The position numbers were made by a program, and so were the translations under genes. This document shows positions 33,385 through 38,843 of a DNA stretch of 38,843 nucleotides, piece by piece. Where the stretch lies: positions 1 to 38,843 of the forward strand of contig NZ_PQIA01000084.1 of assembly GCF_003385235.1 (NCBI RefSeq), read 5' to 3'. The stretch's first letter is position 1. Each line of letters begins with the position of its first letter. The notes beneath the pieces were generated by a model that saw nothing but the letters and a program-made list of their open reading frames with translations, was not told where the DNA came from and searched no databases. This DNA is from Amycolatopsis circi. Lineage in GTDB: Bacteria > Actinomycetota > Actinomycetes > Mycobacteriales > Pseudonocardiaceae.

Positions 33385-35133
33385 TCAAAGCCGAGGAATG
33401 TTCCGCAAATTGGACTTCGCCAACTCCAGCATCTTCCCCACGCCCCCGCTCAACACAGTCTTACTGGCCGCCAACGCAAACCCCTTAACCTGAGCAGCAG
33501 TAATATTAGGCGGAATAGACAACGCATTAGGATCCGTAACCACGTCCAACACCGCAGGCCCGTCATGCGCCAGAATATCCCGAAGCCCCTCCCGAACCTC
33601 CCCGGGCTTCTCCACCCGCCGCGAGTACAACCCAGCCGCCCGAGCAATCCCGGCGAAGTCGACCTGATCGTGGTCGGTCCCGAACTCCGGCAACCCGTCC
33701 ACGAGCATCTCCAACTTCACCATCCCCAACGAAGAGTTGTTGAACACCACAGCCTTGACCGGCAAGGCATGCGTCTTGAGCGTCAACAACTCCCCCATCA
33801 GCATCGCCAGCCCGCCGTCCCCGCACATAGCGATGACCTGCCGCCCAGGAGCAGCCGCCTGCGCCCCGATAGCGTGCGGCAACGCGTTGGCCATGCTCCC
33901 GTGCACAAAGGACCCCAGAATCCGCCGCCGCCCGTTAGGCGTGACGTACCGAGCAGCCCAGACATTGCACATCCCAGTGTCCACAGTGAACACCGCGTCC
34001 TCAGCAGCTTCCTCGTCCAGCACGTCCGCCACATACTCCGGATGCAACGGAACATGGTTCGCGACCTCGTTCGTGTAGGCATCCACCACCCGCTGCAGCC
34101 CCCGCTCGTGCTTGCGCAGCATGGCGTGCAAGAAGGCGCGCTCCCCGCGCTCCCGCAACCGAGGCAACACGGCCCGGATCGTGGCGCCGACATCCCCCTG
34201 AACCCCGAACTCCAACACCGACCGCCGCCCCATCCGCGACGGGTCGATGTCCACCTGCACGGTATTCCGCTGCGGCAAGAAGTTGTCGTACGGGAAGTCC
34301 GTGCCAAGCAGCAGCACGAGATCAGCCTCGTGCATCGCCTCGTAACAAGCCCCATACCCGAGCAACCCGCTCATCCCCACATCGAACGGGTTGTCGTACT
34401 GCACAAACTCCTTGCCCCGCAACGAATGCCCCACCGGAGCCCCGACCGCGGCAGCGAGCGCGAGCACCTCGTCGTGCGCATCCCGGCAGCCCGCGCCAGC
34501 CATGATCATCACCTTCTCCGCCCGATCAATCCGGTCGGCAAGGCGAGCGATATCGTCCTCGGCAGGCACCACAGCAGGCGGACTGCCCAGCGACGCCGAC
34601 TCCCCCGTGGCATGCGCGGCAGGCTCGTGCGACACGTCCCCAGGCAGCACCAGCACCGCGGCCCCACGCCGCCCGACCGCGTTCTGCACCGCGATCCGCG
34701 CGAGCCGCGGCATCTGCTCCGGCGAACTCACCATCTCGCAGTAATGCGAACACTCCGCGAACAAATGCTGCGGATGCGTCTCCTGGAAGAATCCAGTGCC
34801 GATCTGCGTGGACGGAATGTGCGACGCGATCGCGAGCACCGGCGCTCCCGAGCGATGCGCGTCGTAAACCCCTTGCAGCAGATGCAGGTTGCCCGGCCCG
34901 CAACTGCCCGCGCACACCGCGAGCCGCCCGGTCAGCTGCGCCTCGGCCGCCGCTGCGAACGCACCGGCCTCTTCGTTGCGCACGTGCACCCAGTCGATCC
35001 CGCCGCGCGCCGAACCGCCGGTGCGGCGCACCGCGTCCACCACGGGGTTGAGGCTGTCGCCCACCACCCCGTAGATCCGGCGCACCCCGGATTGCACCAG
35101 AACGTCGATCAACTGGTCGGCCACCGTCGCCAT
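33385..35133 (-). CDS. poxB: pyruvate:quinone oxidoreductase (pyruvate oxidase)
   Basis: A 582-residue thiamine-diphosphate flavoenzyme that oxidises pyruvate to acetate and CO2 and passes electrons to quinone. The start is ATG 35133 with AAGGGA nine bases upstream. The catalytic Glu lies in RNEEAGAFAAAAEAQL near 55. The FAD region lies at ~190-330, and the ThDP motif GDGGLAMLMGEL...VFNNSS lies near 435-465. The C-terminal ~25 residues (VLSGGVGKMLELAKSNLRNIPRL) could be the amphipathic membrane-binding helix. Its 3' two-thirds uses many T-ending codons (aat, att, act, gct, tct), unlike the 5' end and unlike most genes here; see the strand-skew finding. Confidence 0.95.
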   Translation of the reverse strand: MATVADQLIDVLVQSGVRRIYGVVGDSLNPVVDAVRRTGGSARGGIDWVHVRNEEAGAFAAAAEAQLTGRLAVCAGSCGPGNLHLLQGVYDAHRSGAPVLAIASHIPSTQIGTGFFQETHPQHLFAECSHYCEMVSSPEQMPRLARIAVQNAVGRRGAAVLVLPGDVSHEPAAHATGESASLGSPPAVVPAEDDIARLADRIDRAEKVMIMAGAGCRDAHDEVLALAAAVGAPVGHSLRGKEFVQYDNPFDVGMSGLLGYGACYEAMHEADLVLLLGTDFPYDNFLPQRNTVQVDIDPSRMGRRSVLEFGVQGDVGATIRAVLPRLRERGERAFLHAMLRKHERGLQRVVDAYTNEVANHVPLHPEYVADVLDEEAAEDAVFTVDTGMCNVWAARYVTPNGRRRILGSFVHGSMANALPHAIGAQAAAPGRQVIAMCGDGGLAMLMGELLTLKTHALPVKAVVFNNSSLGMVKLEMLVDGLPEFGTDHDQVDFAGIARAAGLYSRRVEKPGEVREGLRDILAHDGPAVLDVVTDPNALSIPPNITAAQVKGFALAASKTVLSGGVGKMLELAKSNLRNIPRL

Positions 35134-35196
35134 GCTTCTGCGTCCCTTCGTGAGAGTCCCTTCGCAGTCTGTCACCGATCGGGCGGACCGCCACCG

Positions 35197-35220
35197 CATT
35201 GACAAGTATTGTTGTCAATG
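35197..35220. promoter_or_regulatory. strong operator: CATTGACAA / TTGTCAATG
   Basis: Nine-base arms (35197-35205 and 35212-35220) are perfectly complementary with a 6-base spacer GTATTG. The left arm contains TTGACA, an ideal -35 for the plus-strand SRPBCC gene. The element lies 63 bases from poxB and 40 from the SRPBCC start. The shape is typical of ArsR, MarR or TetR binding sites, but no such gene adjoins it. Confidence 0.65.
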
Positions 35221-35260
35221 GCACCGTGACCAGGACCGACCACGAGGAGGTACGCCGCCG

Positions 35261-36007
35261 ATGCCCCGCGAGTTCGAGGTGCGCAAAGAGGTTCAGCTGC
35301 CCGCGGACCCCGAAGCCGTCTGGGAGGCCGTCGCGACCGGGCCCGGCATCGATTCGTGGTTCATGGGCCGGCACGAGGTCGACGCCGCGGCCAGGCGGAT
35401 CCGGTTCAGCCTCGGCGAAATGCGCACCGAGGCGGAGATCACCGCGTGGGACCCGCCGCGCCGGTTCGCCTATCGCGGCGAGGCGGCCGAGGACGGCACG
35501 TTCGACGCGATGGAGTTCCTCGTGGAGGCGGCCGAAGACGGCACTTCCGTACTGCGATTCGTGCACCGGGGGTTCGTCGAGAACGGCTGGGACGACGAGT
35601 ACCACGAGTCCTTCGCCGTCGGCTGGGAGATGTACCTGCACACGCTCGCTCAGCTGCTGGCTCACTTCCCCGGCCGCTTCGCGACGTACGTGACCGCCGA
35701 TGGCCCGGCGTCGTCAGCGAGCCGGGACGCGTGGCCCAAGCTGCTTGCCGCGCTCGGTCTGCCCGCTGAACCCTCAGCCGGGCAAGCGGTCCAGTTCAGT
35801 GTCGGCGACGCAATAGTCGAGGGCGTCCTCGATTACTCGACCCCGAACTACGCCGGAGTCCGCACCGAGGACGCCCTCTACCGCTTCCACGAACGGTCAT
35901 TGCTCGGCATGCCGGTCGCGGTCGGACACCACCTGTTCCGGCCGGACGTCGACGAGACCGCCGAAATCGCGGCCTGGAGCCGCTGGCTCGCCGACGCGCT
36001 CGGCTGA
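35261..36007 (+). CDS. SRPBCC (AHSA1-like) protein with C-terminal extension
   Basis: A 248-residue protein. The start is ATG 35261, with GAGGAGG ten bases upstream. Residues ~1-140 follow the START/AHSA1 pattern (FEVRKEVQLPADPEAVWEAVATGPGIDSWFMG ... FRFVHRGFVENGW), a hydrophobic-ligand-binding helix-grip fold. Simple members are ~150 residues. Here an extra ~100 residues (SAGQAVQFSVGDAIVEGVLDY...YRFHERSLLGMPVAVGHHLF) form what may be a second half-domain. Such genes often follow an ArsR regulator; here only the operator-like repeat is present. The ligand is unknown. The stop is two bases from the opposing SPW gene's stop, within GCTGACGTCAGC. Confidence 0.85.
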   Translation: MPREFEVRKEVQLPADPEAVWEAVATGPGIDSWFMGRHEVDAAARRIRFSLGEMRTEAEITAWDPPRRFAYRGEAAEDGTFDAMEFLVEAAEDGTSVLRFVHRGFVENGWDDEYHESFAVGWEMYLHTLAQLLAHFPGRFATYVTADGPASSASRDAWPKLLAALGLPAEPSAGQAVQFSVGDAIVEGVLDYSTPNYAGVRTEDALYRFHERSLLGMPVAVGHHLFRPDVDETAEIAAWSRWLADALG

Positions 36008-36009
36008 CG

Positions 36010-36378
36010 TCAGCGGCGGCGCAGCAGCAACGCCGCTCCGCCGGCGGCCACGACGACCCCGGCGATCACGTTGCCGGTCACCGCACCGGCCGACGGCACT
36101 GTCTCGTCGCCGTATCGCAGCAAGAACGGAGACACCGCGGCCCAGACGCCGAGCACCGGCAACACCCAGGTCAACGCCTGAGCGCCGGAATCCCGCGCGC
36201 GCATGGCAGCGAAAATGACGATCGCCAGCCCGGCGACCGTGTTGCTCACCGCGAGTTCGGCGGCCCCGCCGAAGCGCAGCAGCCACGGCGCGGCGATCAG
36301 GTACAACCCGGCCAGCACAGCGAGGCCCGCTGCGCCCCCGGAGACCGCGGTCTTGCCGGACATCGTGCTGGTGGACAT
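36010..36378 (-). CDS. SPW-repeat-type small membrane protein
   Basis: A 122-residue protein starting at ATG 36378 with GAGGTGA upstream. Four predicted helices are organised as two similar halves (YLIAAPWLLRFGGAAELAVSNTVAGLAIVIFA and VWAAVSPFLLRYGDETVPSAGAVTGNVIAGVVV). The variants APW and SPF stand in for the SPW motif. The family function is unknown; it is often linked to stress regulons. A possible alternative-sigma promoter lies upstream, between it and the STAS gene in the same orientation. Confidence 0.8.
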   Translation of the reverse strand: MSTSTMSGKTAVSGGAAGLAVLAGLYLIAAPWLLRFGGAAELAVSNTVAGLAIVIFAAMRARDSGAQALTWVLPVLGVWAAVSPFLLRYGDETVPSAGAVTGNVIAGVVVAAGGAALLLRRR

Positions 36379-36416
36379 CTCAGATCACCTCAGCAGATCT
36401 CGGTTCCACCCCACGG

Positions 36417-36443
36417 GTACCCAGATTCCGGCCGGGGATTCAC
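36417..36443 (-). promoter_or_regulatory. possible sigma-B/F-type promoter of SPW gene
   Basis: On the minus strand, GTGAAT (36443-36438), 15 bases, then GGGTAC (36422-36417). This resembles the GnnT...GGGTAY form of actinobacterial general-stress promoters. It lies about 38 bases upstream of the SPW start. Confidence 0.35.
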
Positions 36444-36790
36444 GCACCGGCGGCGGCGCACGCCTCGCGCAGGCCCCGGCGCACCGGCACCGCCGCCCCG
36501 ATCCCGGACACCGCGAACGCGCGCAGCACGAGCGGCCCGGTCGCCACGATCGAAAGAGCGGGCCGGACATGGCTCGTCTCCTCGATCACGCGCAGCCCGG
36601 CACAGCTGAGATAGCCGACCCGCGACAGGTCCACCACGAGTTTTCCGCCTGTCCCAGAGGCAGCGCTGAGCGCGGAGCGGAACTGTCCTACCGACGCGAC
36701 GTCGATCTCCCCCGCCGCCGTGACCAGCACGATGTCGCCGTCTCTCCGGCTGGTGAAGACGGTCAGACCGGCATCCCCGCGAGAACCCAT
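36440..36790 (-). CDS. STAS-domain anti-sigma-factor antagonist-like protein
   Basis: A 116-residue protein. ATG 36790 is chosen because upstream codons are unlike the family and TACCGT sits seven bases before it (leaderless). The STAS fold (IVLVTAAGEIDVASVGQFRSAL...KLVVDLSRVGYLSCAGLRVI) spans ~20-110. In SpoIIAA-type antagonists the regulatory Ser follows Asp (D-S-S-G-L). Here the segment is L-S-C-A-G-L, with Cys at the aligned phosphosite, so regulation by a classical anti-sigma kinase may not apply. It is followed by the SPW gene; both may belong to a stress response. No anti-sigma or sigma gene adjoins. Confidence 0.82.
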   Translation of the reverse strand: MGSRGDAGLTVFTSRRDGDIVLVTAAGEIDVASVGQFRSALSAASGTGGKLVVDLSRVGYLSCAGLRVIEETSHVRPALSIVATGPLVLRAFAVSGIGAAVPVRRGLREACAAAGA

Positions 36791-36865
36791 TGGCGAAACG
36801 GTACGCGTCCGCGCGGCGCCGGCAAACCGTTCTGCCTCAACCGGGTGGGGCAATTTACCGGCGCG

Positions 36866-37564
36866 TCACCGCTGCGCCAGCAGCTTTTCGCGCAGCTCCG
36901 GCAGATCGGCGAGACCTTCCCCGATCGTGCGGTCGACGAACGGCTGCATCTGCTCGCGCGGGGCGAGCGACCAGTCGAGCGGGCCGAGCGGCGGCTGCGG
37001 GTCGTACTCGACGGCGAACTGGACCAGCCGCGCGGCATCCGTGCCGCTCATCCGCTCCACCAGGTGCAACGCCAAGTCGATCCCTGCGGACACGCCGGCG
37101 GCGGTGATCACCGGCCCGCTGTCCGCCCAGCGCTGCCGGACGGGCTCGGCCCCGAACGCTCGCAGAGTGTCCAGGAAAGCCCAGTGCGTCGTCGCTTCGC
37201 GGCCTTCGAGCAGCCCGGCTTGGCCGAGAAGCAGCGAACCGCTGCACACGGACGTCATCAGCTCGGCGGACGTCGCGGCGGCGCGGAGGTAGCCGATGAG
37301 CGTCTCGTCGCCGAGCGCGCGCAGCGTCGGCGCGCCTCCGCCGGGGACCAGGACCCACGACGGGTCCGGGACCTGGTCGAAGGTGTGGCTCGGCGCGATC
37401 CGCAACGGCGTGTCGGTGCCGACGGTGTCCAGGGTTTCGCCGACCACCGCCACCCGGATCGAGGGGTTTGCCGCCGCGTGGCTGTTGATCACCTGCAGCG
37501 GTCCCACCAGGTCCAGCACGGTCAGGCCGGGGTATACGACGAATGCGAACGTCTTCTGGGTCAT
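36866..37564 (-). CDS. DJ-1/PfpI-family protein (isonitrile hydratase-like)
   Basis: A 232-residue protein starting at ATG 37564; the ribosome-binding site is weak. The flavodoxin-like core begins TFAFVVYPGLTVLDLVGPLQV. The nucleophile elbow is MTSVCSGSLLLGQAGLL near 108 (Cys). GREATTHWAFLDTL follows, a motif shared with GlxA-type regulators and isonitrile hydratases. It is divergent from a GlxA regulator, with 98 bases between them. The substrate is unknown; a hydratase or glyoxalase-type reaction is possible. The C-terminal ~40 residues (PFVDRTIGEGLADLPELREKLLAQR) are amphipathic. Confidence 0.85.
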   Translation of the reverse strand: MTQKTFAFVVYPGLTVLDLVGPLQVINSHAAANPSIRVAVVGETLDTVGTDTPLRIAPSHTFDQVPDPSWVLVPGGGAPTLRALGDETLIGYLRAAATSAELMTSVCSGSLLLGQAGLLEGREATTHWAFLDTLRAFGAEPVRQRWADSGPVITAAGVSAGIDLALHLVERMSGTDAARLVQFAVEYDPQPPLGPLDWSLAPREQMQPFVDRTIGEGLADLPELREKLLAQR

Positions 37565-37596
37565 GCCGCCAGCGTCCCGCGCGCGGGCCGCGGCCG

Positions 37597-37610
37597 GGAC
37601 ACGCGTGTCC
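37597..37610. promoter_or_regulatory. 14-bp palindrome in the DJ-1/GlxA divergent promoter
   Basis: GGACACGCGTGTCC is perfectly self-complementary and lies in the 98-bp gap, 33 bases from the DJ-1 start and 53 from the GlxA start. It is the best candidate for the site of the GlxA-type regulator. A TACCGT (37651-37656) lies six bases before the regulator's ATG, a leaderless-type -10. Confidence 0.5.
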
Positions 37611-37662
37611 GAAATCCTGCGAACCCGGTTGATTCGGCCGGGCGAGCTGCTACCGTGCCGCC

Positions 37663-38640
37663 ATGCCGAGTACCGCCCGGCAGGTCGTGATCCTCGGGTA
37701 CCCCGACGCCGAACTGCTCGACATCGCCTGCGTCTCCGACGTTTTCGACGCCGCCACCCGGCTCGGCGCGGCCCGCCCGTACGAGGTCCGGCTCGCCAGC
37801 GTCGACGGGCTCCCGTTCGCCTGCCAGTCCGGGCTCACGCTCGCCCCGCACGTCCGGATCGACCAGGTCCGCGGCCCGCTCGACACGTTCGTGGTCGCGG
37901 GCGGGCTCGGCCACCGCACCGCCGCCAAGGACGAGCGGCTGCTCGCGCACGTACGGCGGCTGTCGCAGCTGAGCAGGCGCACGGCGTCGGTCTGCACCGG
38001 GGCGACCGTGCTCGCCGCCGCGGGGCTGCTGAGCGGCCGCCGCGCGACCACGCACTGGTCGCACGCGGCGCGGCTCGCCGAGGAATACCCGTCGGTGACC
38101 GTGGATCCGGTGCCGCTTTTCGTGCGGCACGGTGACGTCTACACCTCCGCGGGCGTCACCAGCGGACTCGACCTCACCCTCTCATTCGTCGAAGAGGACC
38201 ACGGCCCGACGCTCGCCCGCGAAGCCGCCCGGTCGCTGGTCACGTACCTGCAGCGGCCCGGAAACCAGGCGCAGGTGAGCATGTTCCTCGCTGGTCCGCC
38301 GCCGGAACACCGGCAGGTCCGCGACCTCACCGCGTACGTCGCCGAACACCTCGCCGACGACCTCGGCACGCCCGCGCTGGCAAGCCAGGCCGGCATCAGC
38401 ACCCGCCAGCTGACCCGGCTGTTCGACGCCCATCTCGGCACCACCCCGGGGAAATACGTCCGGACGGTGCGCGCGGAACACGCCGCTCGCCTGCTGTCCG
38501 GCACCGACCTCCCGCTCACCGCGATCGCGCGACGCTGCGGTTTCGGCTCCACCGAGACGCTCCGGCAAGCGTTTCTGGACCACTTCGACACGCCGCCCTC
38601 GGCCTACCGGCGCGTGCACCTGCGTTCTGCGCACGCCTGA
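37663..38640 (+). CDS. GlxA/FtrA-type AraC-family regulator
   Basis: A 325-residue protein starting at ATG 37663. Residues ~1-190 are a DJ-1/PfpI-like sensor (QVVILGYPDAELLDIACVSDVF; TASVCTGATVLAAAGLLSGRRATTHW). Residues ~225-320 are an AraC-type double helix-turn-helix (ALASQAGISTRQLTRLFDAHLGTTPGKYV and ERAARR-type end RCGFGSTETLRQAFLDHFDTPPSAYRR). The sensor retains Cys where the enzyme next door has its nucleophile. It probably activates the divergent DJ-1 gene. The inducer is unknown, possibly the enzyme's substrate. Confidence 0.92.
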   Translation: MPSTARQVVILGYPDAELLDIACVSDVFDAATRLGAARPYEVRLASVDGLPFACQSGLTLAPHVRIDQVRGPLDTFVVAGGLGHRTAAKDERLLAHVRRLSQLSRRTASVCTGATVLAAAGLLSGRRATTHWSHAARLAEEYPSVTVDPVPLFVRHGDVYTSAGVTSGLDLTLSFVEEDHGPTLAREAARSLVTYLQRPGNQAQVSMFLAGPPPEHRQVRDLTAYVAEHLADDLGTPALASQAGISTRQLTRLFDAHLGTTPGKYVRTVRAEHAARLLSGTDLPLTAIARRCGFGSTETLRQAFLDHFDTPPSAYRRVHLRSAHA

Positions 38641-38709
38641 ACGAAACGCCGGATACGCCCGCCTCCTCCCCCACCCCGGTACGGGCGAACCGCGAGCCGG
38701 GAGGGCAGG

Positions 38710-38807
38710 ATGTCCGCCGTGGCACCGCACGACTACCCCGATCAGGACCCCGACGACACCGGCCCGCTGCCGCGAGTGCCGGGCGAACCCGCGTCCCCGT
38801 CCTCCGC
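38710..38807 (+). CDS. start of an unidentified gene, cut by the contig end
   Basis: ATG 38710 is preceded by GGGAGGG. The 32 codons before the adapter read MSAVAPHDYPDQDPDDTGPLPR..., an acidic, proline-rich start typical of disordered N-termini in membrane or secreted actinobacterial proteins. Too little remains to name it. Confidence 0.5.
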
Positions 38808-38843
38808 CTGCCTCTTATACACATCACCGAGCCCACGACACCG
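38808..38843. other. sequencing-adapter (Nextera/Tn5 end) contamination
   Basis: CTGcCTCTTATACACATCa followed by CCGAGCCCACGAcAC matches the Nextera adapter (Tn5 mosaic end plus i7-side sequence), with three mismatches over 34 bases (lower case). This is not genomic DNA. It marks a contig end and explains the truncated gene before it. Confidence 0.93.

Noticed and set aside
36003..36014. GCTGACGTCAGC palindrome as an operator
   Set aside because: It is formed by two convergent stop codons each preceded by GC; both genes need these bases, so it needs no other explanation.

Overview
The window is about 70% GC actinobacterial DNA. EspG and PPE-like ESX genes, a transmembrane Ser/Thr kinase beside FHA genes, Ku, a DinB2-type polymerase, leaderless-type starts and intergenic hairpins built on GTGAAGGACTCC/CCTTGAGGGA-type arms point to Pseudonocardiales, most likely Amycolatopsis. 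That genus call is inference. The last 36 bases match a Nextera/Tn5 sequencing adapter, so the right edge is an artificial contig end.

Layout. 1-2.4 kb: minus-strand ESX-type operon (espG, small protein, PPE-like protein with a Gly/Pro tail, cut by the window). 2.8-7.1 kb: flavin reductase and a three-subunit molybdenum hydroxylase with a form-II-type large subunit. 7.1-9.3 kb: TauE/SafE permease, an unrecognised 181-residue gene lying between the permease and a second, decayed permease tail, then relic-like DNA. 9.3-14.2 kb: a 1029-residue Tat-exported discoidin-domain protein, ribA and an epoxide hydrolase. 14.4-17.8 kb: kinase-FHA-FHA signalling operon, divergent from a secreted parallel beta-helix protein. 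18.9-23.5 kb: DUF3040 protein, dinB, methyltransferase, ahcY and a small Cys-rich protein. 23.8-28.1 kb: ku, a composite pseudogene, VOC protein, TetR regulator, DUF3885 protein and a second TetR regulator. 28.1-31.9 kb: heterodimeric ABC exporter. 31.9-33.2 kb: IS30-family element. 33.4-38.8 kb: poxB, SRPBCC protein, SPW membrane protein, STAS protein, a divergent DJ-1/GlxA pair and the first codons of a truncated gene.

Working together. EspG is probably the chaperone of the PPE-like protein. The kinase probably signals to its two FHA neighbours. The second TetR probably controls the ABC exporter directly downstream. The first TetR probably controls the VOC/amidohydrolase transcript through a 21-bp inverted repeat. 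The GlxA regulator and the DJ-1 enzyme share a fold and flank a 14-bp palindrome.

Most notable observations: (1) the IS30 element sits inside a hairpin; removing it and one copy of a 4-bp duplication restores a perfect 28-bp-arm palindrome. (2) About 31.2-34.8 kb, outside the IS, the plus strand is strongly enriched in C and A whichever strand is coding. (3) The DinB polymerase has isoleucine at the steric-gate position. (4) A near-perfect operator stands without its regulator upstream of the SRPBCC gene. I did not find a clear new defence or biosynthetic system; the kinase-FHA-FHA module and the large Tat-exported protein are the least characterised intact loci.
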